This document shows, in pieces, positions 7,424 to 17,362 of a stretch of 64,000 bases of DNA (position 1 is its first letter; the number at the start of each line of letters is the position of its first letter). Where the stretch lies: positions 1 to 64,000 of the forward strand of contig JAAENN010000374.1 of assembly GCA_024224295.1 (NCBI GenBank). Reading direction: 5' to 3'. Position numbers and translations under genes: made by a program. The stretch is from Shimia sp. Lineage in GTDB: Bacteria > Pseudomonadota > Alphaproteobacteria > Rhodobacterales > Rhodobacteraceae. The notes beneath the pieces are model-generated. The model was given only the letters and a program-made list of their open reading frames with translations. It did no database searches and was not told the DNA's origin.

Positions 7424-9298
7424 TTAATCGCGACCTGATAAGCGACCAAAGATACGCGACATTAACGAGCGTGTCGGCTTTGGCGAAGAAACATTGAGGC
7501 CCGATAGAGGTTTAAGGGCGCGGGCTTCTGCTGTCTCCCCTTTGGTTTTGAACTGCAATTCATAGAGTTCCGCGTAAATACCGCCGCGTGCCAAAAGTTC
7601 TTCGTGAGAGCCCTGGTCCACCACCTTACCTTTGTCCATGACGAGGATTTTGTCCGCATCCCTTACAGTGGACAGGCGGTGGGCAATGACCAGCGTTGTT
7701 CGCCCGGATGACAATTTGTCCAAAGCAGCCTGAACGACGGTTTCGGAGCGGGTGTCAAGCGCTGAAGTGGCTTCATCCAATAGGAGGATTGGTGTGTCAC
7801 GCAGCAGGGCGCGTGCGATGACAACGCGTTGCCGCTGGCCTCCAGAGAGGTTTGTACCACGTGGGCCAACTTCGGTCTCAAGGCCGTCTGCAAGTTTTGG
7901 CAAAAAGTCTGACACATGCGCAGCCTTCAGAACTTCTTCAAGTCGTTCTTCGCTGACATTGGGCTGATCCAGAAGAATGTTCTCCCGAATGGTATCGTCA
8001 AAAAGCATAGCCTCTTGAGTCACCACGGAAAACAGGCCGCGCAGATCTGACAGGGACATGTCCCGATTGTTCACGCCACCCACAACGCTTGAGCCGGTTT
8101 GAGGATCGACCAATCGCGTTAGCACATTGAATATTGTCGACTTACCGGCGCCGGATGCGCCAACAATCGCAGTGGTTTTTCCCGCTTCAGCGACAAAATT
8201 GGTGCCATCCAGTACAGTGACGTCGCCGTAGTTCAGATGGACGTCTTGCATTGCGATTTGTGGCACACCTTTGGGAGCAGGCAATGCTGCAGAAGGGCTT
8301 TTGATGGTAGGTTCTGTTTCAATGAGTTCTTTGAGGCGCTCGATTGCCGCCGCTGCCATTTGCCACCGGCCGGACAAGCCAGCGAGGCGACGCAACGGTT
8401 CAAACATCATACCGATCGCTGTGAAAAAACTCATGAATTCGCCCACGGACTTTTCGCCCGCAACGATTTCACCACCGCCATATATTAGGACGCAGAACAG
8501 GCCGAGGCCCGCCGTAAAGTCAACCATGGCTGCAATGGAGGAAGTGCCGCCCATTGCCCGGACTTCCGCGCGGACCAATTGGCGCGTCCAATGTGCAAAC
8601 TTTGTAATTTGATACTGTTCTAACAGATTTAGTTTGGTGGGGATGATGCCGTGGAACGTTTCGTCAAGCTGCGTCGCAAGACGCGCGCCGAGATCACGCG
8701 CTTCGCGGGAACGACGCCGGACAAAGCGTTGGGCTGCCAGCGAGGGAAGGATGAGGAGTGGCGTGCCGACACAGGCCACCAGAGTCCATCGCCAATCGAC
8801 GCTGATTGCAACGCCAAAAAGGGCAATCAATGAGATGAAATCCCGGCCGGCGCCGGTGATAAAAGCGCTCCAAATTCCGTTGATCGCTCCAACATCCGTT
8901 TGGGTGCGCTGGATGAGGTACCCGGGGGGGTGTGTTTGGTGGAAGGCGTTATCCTGCAGCATCATGCGGCCAAGCAAGTTGGTACGAATATCCGCGGAAG
9001 CTCGCTGTGTTGCCGTGGTCATCATGACCTTGTGGCCAATGCTTGTTAGGCCTCGCACAGCGAAGATACCGGCAAAAATCAGACCCACCGCCCAAAGCGC
9101 AGATTCGTTTCCAGCGCCGAAAGCTTTGTCAAACATGGGTTCCATCATCCAAGCGATGAGACCAAGTGTGGAGCCTTCGATGGCCATCAGGATGGAGGAA
9201 AATATCAGAAGCCACTTATGGCGATGCAGGTAGTTCTTCCAAAGCCAAGACAGAAGGTAGCCGTTATCTTTGGTTGGTTGTGCGTCTGTGTCAGTCAC
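7424..9298 (-). CDS. ABC transporter, fused permease and ATPase (MsbA-like exporter)
   Basis: A 624-residue half-transporter of the type I exporter class that works as a homodimer in the inner membrane. The six-helix domain spans roughly residues 20-310. The ATPase domain follows with Walker A GASGAGKST (380-388), signature LSGGQ (484-488), Walker B ILLLDE (504-509) and the H-loop His540. The pattern fits MsbA/lipid A or drug exporters, but the cargo cannot be assigned. The start is GTG at 9298, with no ATG close by. Its end converges with the glycosyltransferase, 6 bases apart. Confidence 0.92.
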   Translation of the reverse strand: MTDTDAQPTKDNGYLLSWLWKNYLHRHKWLLIFSSILMAIEGSTLGLIAWMMEPMFDKAFGAGNESALWAVGLIFAGIFAVRGLTSIGHKVMMTTATQRASADIRTNLLGRMMLQDNAFHQTHPPGYLIQRTQTDVGAINGIWSAFITGAGRDFISLIALFGVAISVDWRWTLVACVGTPLLILPSLAAQRFVRRRSREARDLGARLATQLDETFHGIIPTKLNLLEQYQITKFAHWTRQLVRAEVRAMGGTSSIAAMVDFTAGLGLFCVLIYGGGEIVAGEKSVGEFMSFFTAIGMMFEPLRRLAGLSGRWQMAAAAIERLKELIETEPTIKSPSAALPAPKGVPQIAMQDVHLNYGDVTVLDGTNFVAEAGKTTAIVGASGAGKSTIFNVLTRLVDPQTGSSVVGGVNNRDMSLSDLRGLFSVVTQEAMLFDDTIRENILLDQPNVSEERLEEVLKAAHVSDFLPKLADGLETEVGPRGTNLSGGQRQRVVIARALLRDTPILLLDEATSALDTRSETVVQAALDKLSSGRTTLVIAHRLSTVRDADKILVMDKGKVVDQGSHEELLARGGIYAELYELQFKTKGETAEARALKPLSGLNVSSPKPTRSLMSRIFGRLSGRD

Positions 9299-9456
9299 GG
9301 AGTGTGCCTTTTCCGACCTTTTAATCAGCTTTGACCTTTACAGGCGGTGACGCAGCAAAACCAGAGCCAATACCATACCGTAATAACGGCCGCGGGGTGA
9401 TTGACCCTGGATTACTGCACGTTAGGGTGCCGTGAGGTGTAGCAGGGGACGCAATT

Positions 9457-10653
9457 ATGAAACTCACACAGGGACAGACTTATCTGGCGATTCCGGGGCC
9501 GTCGGTGATGCCGGAGGCGGTGTTGCGCGAGATGCATCGAGCGGCGCCCAATATCTATGAAGGCGAGTTGATCGACCTGACATATGGACTATTGCCAGAC
9601 CTGAAGACGGTGGCTGGCACCAAACACGATGTGGCGATTTATATCGGCAATGGCCATGCGGTTTGGGAAGCGGCCCTAGCCAATGTGATTGAGCCCGGCG
9701 ATCGGGTGCTGGTGCCGGCCACGGGCGCGTTTGGTCATGGCTGGAGCGAAATGGCGGCTGGTCTGGGCGCCGAGTGTGAGGTGATTGATTTTGGTCGCCG
9801 TGCGCCCTTGGATCCCGCCAAGATCGCTGAGGCATTAGCAGCGGATAAGGATCATACCATCAAAGCTGTGCTGGCTGTGCATGTGGATACATCGACGTCA
9901 GCGCGTAATGACATCGCGGCACTACGTGCGGAGATTGATGCAACCGGGCATCCCGCGCTGTTGATGGTGGATTGCATAGCCTCTCTGGGCTGTGACCGGT
10001 TTGAGATGGATGCCTGGGGCGTGGATGTGATGATTGCAGCCAGCCAAAAAGGGTTGATGGTGCCGCCGGGCGTTGCCTTTGTGTTTTTCAACGATAAAGC
10101 TGCCGCGCGTAGGACTGCGTTACCAAGGGTCAGCCGCTATTGGGATTGGGTGCCCCGCGCCAACCCGGAAGCCTACTATCAGCTGTTCTGCGGCACTGCG
10201 CCGACGCATCACCTCTACGGTTTGCGTGTTGCGCTGGATATGATCCTGGACGAAGGGCTTGAGCATGTCTGGCAACGACATGAGGTTCTGGCGAAGGCGA
10301 TTTGGGCGGCGTGCGATGCGTGGAGCGCACACGGTCCATTGGAGTTCAATATGGCGGATGAGGCGCATCGCAGTCGGGCGGTGACCTCTTTGCGGATTGG
10401 CAAGGAACACGGCACACGGCTGCGGCGGTGGTGTCAGGATCAAGCGGGCATCACGTTGGGAATTGGCCTGGGCATGGCCACAGAGGACGATCCGCAAAGC
10501 GACGGGTTCTTCCGGTTTGGCCATATGGGCCACGTGAATGCGCAGATGATCATGGGGTTGCTGGCGACGGTGCAGACAGGCCTGATCGCGCTGGATATTC
10601 CCCATGGTCCCGGGGCTATAGAAGCCGCGGCGCGGGTGATTGCAGAGGTGTAG
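9457..10653 (+). CDS. Class V aminotransferase, alanine/serine-glyoxylate type
   Basis: A 398-residue PLP enzyme of the fold type I class V group. Lys198 in AASQKGLMVPPG is the expected Schiff-base lysine, and the preceding VDCIASLGCD holds the Asp that contacts the PLP ring. The N-terminal IPGPSVMPEAV is typical of alanine-glyoxylate and serine-glyoxylate aminotransferases. Such enzymes exchange amino groups between serine or alanine and glyoxylate, but the substrates are not fixed by sequence. It has its own promoter region after the divergent ABC gene. A related enzyme begins at 63465. Confidence 0.85.
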   Translation: MKLTQGQTYLAIPGPSVMPEAVLREMHRAAPNIYEGELIDLTYGLLPDLKTVAGTKHDVAIYIGNGHAVWEAALANVIEPGDRVLVPATGAFGHGWSEMAAGLGAECEVIDFGRRAPLDPAKIAEALAADKDHTIKAVLAVHVDTSTSARNDIAALRAEIDATGHPALLMVDCIASLGCDRFEMDAWGVDVMIAASQKGLMVPPGVAFVFFNDKAAARRTALPRVSRYWDWVPRANPEAYYQLFCGTAPTHHLYGLRVALDMILDEGLEHVWQRHEVLAKAIWAACDAWSAHGPLEFNMADEAHRSRAVTSLRIGKEHGTRLRRWCQDQAGITLGIGLGMATEDDPQSDGFFRFGHMGHVNAQMIMGLLATVQTGLIALDIPHGPGAIEAAARVIAEV

Positions 10654-10659
10654 GGCTCG

Positions 10660-10845
10660 CTAGGCGCGCCGATCACGACGAGAACGCAGGCGGTCAATGC
10701 CTGCGTTCAGGATCACAGCCAGAACCATGACGGCCGGAAACCCCCAGAGCAGAAATACCAAAACAAACACCCAGAGCAGGTTTACAAAGGCCATGACCAG
10801 GCAGGTGGTGGTGTAGTCTTCGACAGGTTGTACAGGGCGGGACAT
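10660..10845 (-). CDS. Small membrane protein, 61 residues
   Basis: A short protein with a hydrophilic N-terminus (RPVQPVEDYTTTC), a long hydrophobic stretch from about residue 17 to 48 that could form one or two membrane helices, and a basic tail (RLRSRRDRRA) likely to stay in the cytoplasm. The ATG at 10845 is preferred because GAGGAG lies about 9 bases upstream; a GTG at 10854 in the same frame overlaps that site. It sits between two aminotransferase genes. I do not recognise the family. Confidence 0.65.
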   Translation of the reverse strand: MSRPVQPVEDYTTTCLVMAFVNLLWVFVLVFLLWGFPAVMVLAVILNAGIDRLRSRRDRRA

Positions 10846-10936
10846 CACGGACACTCCTCAGACGCAGGATAGCTCTGATTCGTGTCACAAGACGGGAAAA
10901 ATTTCGTGAACAGCGGGAGTGTTAGGCTTGGAGATA

Positions 10937-12040
10937 CTACAACAGTGCCGCGAGCACCTCTTCTAGGGCCGTGTCCAGCAGGTCGATTTCCCGCGCCGGA
11001 GCGCAGCTGATGCGGATGCAGCGGTTTTGCGGGGCCACAAAGGGCATGCGGGCAAAGATGCCGCGTGCCACCAAACCGTCGAGAATGGCTTTGGCGTAAG
11101 CTTCGTCTTTGCCGCAGTCGATGGCGACAAAATTGGTGGCGGAGGGAAGTGCTTTGAGACCGTGTTTGGCGGCCACCGCTGCGATGTGCTGACGGGACAG
11201 CTCGACCTTGGCGCATGTTTCTGACAGCCAGGCGACATCTTCCAATGCAGCCAGCGCGCCAGATTGTGCTGCGCGGTTCATGCCGAAGTGATTGCGGATT
11301 TTCTCAAAGGCGCGGATGTTTTGGGCTTCGCCCATGGCGTAACCCACGCGTGCGCCTGCCATGCCGTAGGCCTTTGAGAAGGTGCGCATGCGGATCACAC
11401 GGGGATCGTTGATGTCGATCACAGGCGCTGTGCCGTCCGGCGCGAGTTCGACGTAGGCTTCGTCCAAAAGAAGCAGGCAACCGTCCGGGATATTGTCCAG
11501 TTGGGCGACGATGTCTTCGCCCGCGCACCAGCTGCCCATTGGGTTGTCGGGGTTGGCAAAGTAGACCAGTTTGGCGTCAACGTCAGCCGCGTTGCCCAGC
11601 AGGGCTGGCAGATCTTCGGCATCGTCGCGGTAAGGCACTTTGTGCAACGTGCCGCCAAAGCCTGCGACGTGGTAATTGAAGGTTGGGTAGGCGCCTTCGG
11701 AGGTGACAACCGCATCCCCCGGGTCGACCAGCAGGCGGACGAGATAGCCGAGTAGGCCGTCGATACCTTCGCCCACAACGAGTTTTTCTGGCGCGATGCT
11801 GTGATGTGCGGCCAAGGCGTGGCGCAGATCGTAGCTTTCGGGATCACCGTACATCCAGATGTCTGCCGCCGCTTTTTGCATGGCTTCAATCGCTTTGGGT
11901 GAGGGACCAAAAATGTTTTCATTTGCGCCGATGCGGGCGGCAAAGGGCTGGCCTATGGCGCGCTCTTGCGCTTCGGGGCCGACAAAAGGAACGGTGGCGG
12001 GCAGGCTTTCAGCCAGTTTGGTATAGCGAGGTCCGGTCAT
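10937..12040 (-). CDS. Class I/II PLP aminotransferase, histidinol-phosphate aminotransferase-like
   Basis: A 367-residue fold type I aminotransferase. It has the HisC-like GANENIFGPSPKA opening, FANPDNPMG, DEAYVEL and the TFSKAYGMAGARVGYAMG motif, whose lysine binds PLP, and a C-terminal CIRISCA segment with the substrate carboxylate Arg. The true histidine-pathway gene is usually near other his genes and none are here, so it may serve other amino acids. ATG 12040 is chosen over the longer open frame to 12226, which runs into the divergent crotonase promoter region. Confidence 0.8.
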   Translation of the reverse strand: MTGPRYTKLAESLPATVPFVGPEAQERAIGQPFAARIGANENIFGPSPKAIEAMQKAAADIWMYGDPESYDLRHALAAHHSIAPEKLVVGEGIDGLLGYLVRLLVDPGDAVVTSEGAYPTFNYHVAGFGGTLHKVPYRDDAEDLPALLGNAADVDAKLVYFANPDNPMGSWCAGEDIVAQLDNIPDGCLLLLDEAYVELAPDGTAPVIDINDPRVIRMRTFSKAYGMAGARVGYAMGEAQNIRAFEKIRNHFGMNRAAQSGALAALEDVAWLSETCAKVELSRQHIAAVAAKHGLKALPSATNFVAIDCGKDEAYAKAILDGLVARGIFARMPFVAPQNRCIRISCAPAREIDLLDTALEEVLAALL

Positions 12041-12161
12041 GGACGGAAAGTGACGCAAGGACGGGGGCGGTACAAGAGCAAATGCCCTCACGTCAGTGTG
12101 GATTTCCTCCAGCGGGGCGCGGAGTGTAGAATCAAGAAAACCCATCTGTGAGGAGGCTGTT

Positions 12162-12953
12162 ATGGCTCGTGTATCGGTAGAGATTAAAGACCACATCGCG
12201 CATGTGCGGCTGACCCGTGGCGACAAGATGAACGCGCTGGATCAGGCGATGTTTGATGGCATCATCGAGGCTGGTGAGGGCCTGATGGACAATGATGATG
12301 TGCGGGTTGTGGTGCTTTCGGGGGAGGGTAAATCCTTTTGTGCGGGGCTTGACGTGATGAGCTTTGCAGCCTTGGCGGGGCAGGACCCGGTGGCGCGGAT
12401 CATGCCGCGCACCCATGGTAATGCGAATGATGCGCAGCAGGTGGCGATGGTCTGGCGTAAGCTGAAGGTGCCGGTGATCGCGGCGTTGCAGGGCGTGGCC
12501 TTTGGCGGTGGCTGTCAGTTGGCGCTGGGCGCGGACATACGTATTGCTGCGCCGGACACCAAGATGGCGGTCATGGAAATGAAATGGGGATTGATTCCGG
12601 ATATGGGCGGGATGACCCTGTTGCCACATTTGGTGCGCTCGGATGTGTTGCGACGCCTTACCTATACGGCTGCACCGTTTGAGGCGGAGCAAGGTTTGGC
12701 CTGGGGACTGATCACCGAGATCGCCGAAGACCCATTGGCGGCGGCGATGACTTTGGCGGAAGAGATTGCAGGCAAGAGCCCGTCTGCGGTGCAGGCGGCC
12801 AAGGCGCTGATTGGTTATGCGGAAGAGCATATGGATGATGAGGACGCGGTGCTGCTGGAAGAGAGCCGGGCGCAGGCGGATTTGATTGGCAAGCCACACC
12901 AGATGGAAGTGATTGCGGCGAACATTCAGAAGCGAAAGCCGGTGTTCAAATAA
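12162..12953 (+). CDS. Crotonase / enoyl-CoA hydratase family protein
   Basis: A 263-residue enoyl-CoA hydratase/isomerase superfamily protein. It starts at ATG 12162 behind a clear GAGGAGG. The oxyanion-hole segments SFCAGLDVMSFAAL and GVAFGGGCQLALGADIRIA are present. The usual catalytic Glu region reads MKWGLIPDMGGMTLL, typical of hydratase-like members. It acts on acyl-CoA thioesters in the cytosol, but the substrate cannot be set. It diverges from the aminotransferase and converges on the DUF1992 gene. Confidence 0.87.
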   Translation: MARVSVEIKDHIAHVRLTRGDKMNALDQAMFDGIIEAGEGLMDNDDVRVVVLSGEGKSFCAGLDVMSFAALAGQDPVARIMPRTHGNANDAQQVAMVWRKLKVPVIAALQGVAFGGGCQLALGADIRIAAPDTKMAVMEMKWGLIPDMGGMTLLPHLVRSDVLRRLTYTAAPFEAEQGLAWGLITEIAEDPLAAAMTLAEEIAGKSPSAVQAAKALIGYAEEHMDDEDAVLLEESRAQADLIGKPHQMEVIAANIQKRKPVFK

Positions 12954-12968
12954 GGATACGGTTGAGGC

Positions 12969-13313
12969 CTACTTCAAGAACTTGCGGTAGGCCTCACGTT
13001 CGACGTTGTAGTCGAGTTCCAGCTTTGCGATCTGCGCCATCAGGCGTTTTTTCTCATCCGGATCAGTGGCTTGTTGCCAGTCACGTTTGGCCGCTTCCAG
13101 CTGTTCCTTGAGTTTGAATTCACGTGGCAGAACCCCGGCGCGCGCCATGATGGAGTGGCCGACAGCAGTGGCCGGGTCTTCCATGTCGTGACGTTTGGGG
13201 AGGGGTTTGCCTTCGCCCTCAAGACCGGTCAGTTGGCCTTCGGATTCGGCCTTTTTGATCTGACGTTCGATGAGGTTTCGAAAGGAACGCATCATGCCCT
13301 TCAATATGGGCAT
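12969..13313 (-). CDS. DUF1992 (DnaJ-related) domain protein
   Basis: A 114-residue helical protein with the DUF1992 hallmarks RNLIERQIKKAESEGQLTGLEGEGKPLP and ARAGVLPREFKLKEQLE, found in a family sometimes annotated as DnaJ homologue subfamily C member 28. No J domain is present. The gene begins 22 bases after the valS stop on the same strand, so they are probably co-transcribed. The start is uncertain: ATG 13313, 13295 and 13292 all lie close together. The function of the family is unknown to me. Confidence 0.8.
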   Translation of the reverse strand: MPILKGMMRSFRNLIERQIKKAESEGQLTGLEGEGKPLPKRHDMEDPATAVGHSIMARAGVLPREFKLKEQLEAAKRDWQQATDPDEKKRLMAQIAKLELDYNVEREAYRKFLK

Positions 13314-13335
13314 GATGCTTTGGTTTGCAAGCGGA

Positions 13336-16300
13336 TTAGTCGAGCTCTGCGAGCTTCGCGAGCGCCGCTTTGATCTTGGCCTCTTCTTCCTCGCGCGCGG
13401 CGAGGTTTTCTTTGGCTTCGGCCACAACCTCATCCGGTGCCGAGGCGACGAATTTGGGGTTGTTGAGGCGCCCGCGCAGGCCACCGAGTTCTTTGGCCAG
13501 CTTGCCTAAGCCTTTCTCAAGTCTGGATTTTTCGGCGTCGATGTCGATGATGTCTGCCAGCGGCAGGCCAAAGGTTGCGCCATCCACGGCGACGGTAGCG
13601 GTGCCTTTAGGGAAGGTCTCAACCTCTTCAAGAGATACCACGCGGGCGATCTTGAAGATCAGGGCTTCGTTGCGCTTGAACGCCTCTCGGTTTTCATCGG
13701 TGATCTGGCTGACCACCACGTCTATTTTGGCACCGGCATTCACCCGCATTTGCGCGCGCACGGAGCGGATCTGGTCGATCACGGAGATCACCCAGTTCAT
13801 CTCTCTGTCGGCTTTTTCATCCACAAAATCAGCGGTTTGGTAGGTTGGCCAATCGGCGTGTACCAGCATCTTTTCGCGGTCGCCCAATTCGCCCCAAAGC
13901 TCTTCGGTGATGAAAGGCATGATCGGGTGCAGGAGCAGCAGACACTGGTCGATGACCCAGCGCATTGTGGCTTTGGTTTCGGCCACGGCAGCGGCGTCGT
14001 CGGAGTTGAACAGCGGCTTTGAGAACTCCACGTACCAGTCGCAGACCTTGCCCCAAACAAAGGCGTACAGGGCATTGGCGGCGTCGTTGAAGCGGAAGCT
14101 TTCGAGCGCGGCGTCGACCTCTTCGCGGACCTTGGCGGTCTCGCCGATGATCCACAAATTGGCGGTCTGTTTTACGTCGGTATCGCGTCGGTTTTGCGAC
14201 AGTGCGGAACTGACCACCACATCGTCCTCAAACACGCCGTTCATCTCGGCAAACCGCGCGGCGTTCCAGAGCTTGGTGCCGAAGTTGCGGTAGCCCGCGA
14301 TGCGCTGCATGTCGAGTTTCAGCACCCCGCCAAGTGCGGCCATGGCCGCGGAGGAGAAGCGCAGGGCGTCGGCGCCGTATTCGTCGATGATCTCTAGCGG
14401 GTCCATCACGTTGCCAGTGGACTTGGACATCTTCTTGCCTTTGGCGTCGCGCACGAGGCCATGCAGGTAGACGGTGTCAAACGGGATCTGATCCACAACG
14501 GCGAGCTGCATCATCATCATGCGGGCGACCCAGAAGAACAGGATGTCCTGACCGGTGACCAAAGTGGAGGTCGGGAAGTATTTTGTCAGTTCCTCGGTCT
14601 GTTCCGGCCAGCCGAGCGTGCCGATGGGCCAGAGGCCAGAGGAGAACCATGTGTCGAGCACGTCGGGGTCGCGCCAGACCGGATACACCAGTTTCAACGG
14701 GTCCTGGTCGACCACGTATTGCGCGAGGCTTTCTGCCAGTATGTGGATGGCTTCGTGCTTGTCGGCAACTTCAACCACCTTGGCGTGGTTCAGCGGAGAC
14801 GGAATGTTGGCGTTGTCATCGAGGAACTGTTCTACAACGCCGTCAAAGTCGGCGGCGCAGTGAGTGACGTTGCCACGGTGCAGCATGCCGCCATCCCCGA
14901 GCAAGCGACCCATTTCTACGAGATCCAACGCGCCGTTGTTTTCGTCGTCTTTGAAGTCCTCGGCGGAAAGGTCGAGGCCGTACCACACAGGAATCTGGTG
15001 GCCCCACCACAGCTGGCGGGAGATGCACCAGGGCTCGATGTTTTCCAGCCAGTGGAAGTACACTTTCTCACCTGATTCCGGCAGGATTTTCACGTCGCCA
15101 TTGCGCACAGCGTCCAGTGCCGGGCCAACAACTTTTTCAGCATCCACAAACCACTGGTCGGTCAGCATCGGTTCGATGACCACTTTGGAGCGGTCGCCAA
15201 ACGGCTGCATGATCGGTTTGTTTTCCACGTAAGGCACGGTCTCGGTGACTTCAGAAGTGTTGCCCTCGTCGTCTTTCACCGTCTTGGTCTCTGTGGTCAT
15301 CACCGCGAGGCCTTCGGAGGTGATTTGCTCCACCACCAGCTTGCGGGCTTCAAAGCGGTCCAGACCGCGCATGTCGTCCGGCACAAGGTTCACGCCGTCG
15401 GCTTCGTTTTCCGTCAGGGTGCGCTCGCCTTTGGCAACCGCCATGGCGATGGTGGCGGCGGCGTCGTAGCTGTCGCCGTCCGCGCGAATCGCGCCTTTTG
15501 TGTCCATCAGACGGTACATCGGGATGCCGCCGCGCTTGGCAACCTGATAGTCGTTAAAGTCATGCGCACCGGTGATTTTCACCGCGCCGGAGCCGAAGTC
15601 TTTGTCCGGGTACTCATCGGTGATGATCGGGATCAGGCGGCGGTGCTCTTTCGGGCCCACCGGGATTTCGCAGAGTTTGCCCACAATCGGTGCGTAGCGT
15701 TCATCAGAGGGGTGTACAGCCACCGCGCCGTCGCCCAGCATGGTTTCCGGACGGGTGGTGGCGATGGAGATGTAATCGCGCTCTTCCTCGAGTGTGACGT
15801 TGCCGTCTTCGTCTTTCTCGACATAGGTGTAGGTTGCGCCACCTGCGAGCGGGTATTTGAAGTGCCACATGTGGCCCGCAACTTCGATGTTCTCCACTTC
15901 GAGGTCGGAGATCGCGGTTTCAAAATGCGGGTCCCAGTTTACGAGGCGTTTGCCGCGGTAGATGAGGCCCTTGTTGTACATCTCAACAAAGACTTTCAGA
16001 ACGGCGTCGTGGAAGTTGCCGCCAGCCACATCGTCGGGTGCGCCGGGTGCGCCGGACATGGTGAAGGCTTCACGGTCCCAATCACAGGAAGCGCCGAGGC
16101 GCTTGAGCTGGTTCACAATGGTGCCGCCGGACTCGCCTTTCCACTCCCAGACCTTTTCAAGGAACTTCTCGCGGCCCAGTTCGGCGCGGGAAGGTTGTTG
16201 GGTTTCGGCCAGCTTGCGCTCAACAACCATTTGGGTGGCGATGCCCGCGTGGTCGGTGCCCGGCTGCCAGAGGGTGTCAAAACCCTGCATGCGTTTCCAG

Positions 16301-16503
16301 CGGATCAGGATGTCCTGAAGCGTGTTGTTGAAGGCATGGCCCATGTGCAGAACGCCGGTGACGTTGGGCGGTGGGATCATGATGCAGTAGGTGGAGGCAC
16401 CCGGTTTTGCATTTGCGCCTGCGGTGAAGCAGCCGGCTTTTTCCCATGCGTCGTAGAGGCGGCCTTCGGCCTCTGCTGCGTTGAAGGTCTTTTCCATCGC
16501 CAT
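13336..16503 (-). CDS. valS: Valyl-tRNA synthetase
   Basis: A 1055-residue class I synthetase that charges tRNA-Val and edits mis-charged threonine. The HIGH-type motif appears in [14 protein letters not shown] and the KMSKS motif in [12 protein letters not shown]-terminal coiled coil follows ([17 protein letters not shown] and the last ~50 residues). It is about 100 residues longer than the E. coli enzyme because of insertions in the editing region. The start ATG 16503 (MAMEKTFN) fits family N-termini. Its upstream region carries a CtrA-type site. Confidence 0.96.
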   Translation of the reverse strand: MAMEKTFNAAEAEGRLYDAWEKAGCFTAGANAKPGASTYCIMIPPPNVTGVLHMGHAFNNTLQDILIRWKRMQGFDTLWQPGTDHAGIATQMVVERKLAETQQPSRAELGREKFLEKVWEWKGESGGTIVNQLKRLGASCDWDREAFTMSGAPGAPDDVAGGNFHDAVLKVFVEMYNKGLIYRGKRLVNWDPHFETAISDLEVENIEVAGHMWHFKYPLAGGATYTYVEKDEDGNVTLEEERDYISIATTRPETMLGDGAVAVHPSDERYAPIVGKLCEIPVGPKEHRRLIPIITDEYPDKDFGSGAVKITGAHDFNDYQVAKRGGIPMYRLMDTKGAIRADGDSYDAAATIAMAVAKGERTLTENEADGVNLVPDDMRGLDRFEARKLVVEQITSEGLAVMTTETKTVKDDEGNTSEVTETVPYVENKPIMQPFGDRSKVVIEPMLTDQWFVDAEKVVGPALDAVRNGDVKILPESGEKVYFHWLENIEPWCISRQLWWGHQIPVWYGLDLSAEDFKDDENNGALDLVEMGRLLGDGGMLHRGNVTHCAADFDGVVEQFLDDNANIPSPLNHAKVVEVADKHEAIHILAESLAQYVVDQDPLKLVYPVWRDPDVLDTWFSSGLWPIGTLGWPEQTEELTKYFPTSTLVTGQDILFFWVARMMMMQLAVVDQIPFDTVYLHGLVRDAKGKKMSKSTGNVMDPLEIIDEYGADALRFSSAAMAALGGVLKLDMQRIAGYRNFGTKLWNAARFAEMNGVFEDDVVVSSALSQNRRDTDVKQTANLWIIGETAKVREEVDAALESFRFNDAANALYAFVWGKVCDWYVEFSKPLFNSDDAAAVAETKATMRWVIDQCLLLLHPIMPFITEELWGELGDREKMLVHADWPTYQTADFVDEKADREMNWVISVIDQIRSVRAQMRVNAGAKIDVVVSQITDENREAFKRNEALIFKIARVVSLEEVETFPKGTATVAVDGATFGLPLADIIDIDAEKSRLEKGLGKLAKELGGLRGRLNNPKFVASAPDEVVAEAKENLAAREEEEAKIKAALAKLAELD

Positions 16504-16817
16504 TGGTGTGATCCCTTGTGTCGGTTCGCGCCCGTTATCAATCGGAGTTGTCTCTATCGAATGCGGAAACAAAGGGGAAGCGGGAAGAGATTGTTTAGCA
16601 AGGTGGAGAAAACCTGAATTTATTCATTCAAGTTGGAAAAATTCAAAAAAGATCTGGTTTGTTAAGGTTCTGTTAAGGCTTGGCGCGGCATAAGCGGGGT
16701 GTGGCGCATGACGCCTCCACGCTAGAAGGCGATTAGATGTACATCCTGCGTGCCAGAACGGCACGCATTCCATCTCCCCCCGAAGTTCCCAATCTTTGAG
16801 ACTGTTAGAGCGGTGTT
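16504..16817. other. 314-base intergenic region upstream of valS
   Basis: No credible gene lies here. It contains the valS leader and promoter, a TTAA-N7-TTAA site (16662-16676) and a GC-rich inverted repeat (TGCGTGCC at 16747-16754 with GGCACGCA at 16760-16767). That repeat has no T tract and may be a terminator-like or protein-binding element behind the Lrp gene. Confidence 0.6.
16661..16676 (-). promoter_or_regulatory. CtrA-type binding site upstream of valS
   Basis: Two TTAA half-sites (16662-16665 and 16673-16676) are separated by exactly seven bases. Read on the minus strand the motif is TTAA-N7-TTAAC, the consensus of the alphaproteobacterial cell-cycle/motility regulator CtrA. It is 158 bases upstream of the valS start. 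Binding is inferred from the motif only. Confidence 0.5.
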
Positions 16818-17261
16818 TTATCCGCGTGGGCGGTCCAGTTTGGTGGACAGGTGGATCAGGCTTTCCGAACTTTTTACCCCCTTGGCCTCGCCAATGTTGT
16901 CCAGCGTGTCGTCTAGCTCTGAGGTGCTGTCCGCGGCCAATTGTACAATCAGGTCAAACCGTCCGGAGCAGGTGTGGACGCTTTCCACCGCTGGTAGGGA
17001 TTTCAGACGGTCCAGTACGGTTGGCCCACTGCGCAATTCGATCGAAAGCAGCGCCGTGGCGCGCAGCCTTGGGCGGGCGGCATCCCCAAGGCGCAGTGTG
17101 TAGCCCGCGATGGCACCGGAGGTTTCCAGACGGTCGATGCGAGCCTGCACGGTGGTGCGGGCCAAGCCGAGTTTGCGGGCCAAAGTTGCCACAGGCGCGC
17201 GGGCGTTTTCGCTGAGCAGAGCCAGAAGTTGTGTATCGGTTTCGTCAAGTTGCATGATCAT
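16818..17261 (-). CDS. Lrp/AsnC-family transcriptional regulator
   Basis: A 147-residue regulator with an N-terminal winged helix-turn-helix (LDETDTQLLALLSENARAP, then LARTTVQARIDRLETSGAI as the recognition segment) and a C-terminal RAM/effector domain. It is transcribed away from the type III PLP decarboxylase at 17363 across a 101-base gap. That divergent pairing suggests it controls the decarboxylase, and perhaps senses an amino acid such as lysine or ornithine. The effector is an inference. Confidence 0.88.
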   Translation of the reverse strand: MIMQLDETDTQLLALLSENARAPVATLARKLGLARTTVQARIDRLETSGAIAGYTLRLGDAARPRLRATALLSIELRSGPTVLDRLKSLPAVESVHTCSGRFDLIVQLAADSTSELDDTLDNIGEAKGVKSSESLIHLSTKLDRPRG

Positions 17262-17362
17262 GCCGTCTATATGCCGAGTCTTTCATGCATTTTTACCAGA
17301 GTGACGCGTGGAATCGACAGGGAAATCCCTCAAGCTGATAAAAAACAGGATTGAGGTAGGAA

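Noticed and set aside
15325-16617. A 430-codon open frame on the plus strand opposite valS
   Set aside because: It lies fully antisense to a clearly conserved synthetase, has no recognisable motif and reflects the codon bias of GC-rich DNA.
16747-16767. GC-rich inverted repeat considered as a terminator of the Lrp gene
   Set aside because: No T tract follows on either strand, so it is only mentioned as part of the intergenic region.
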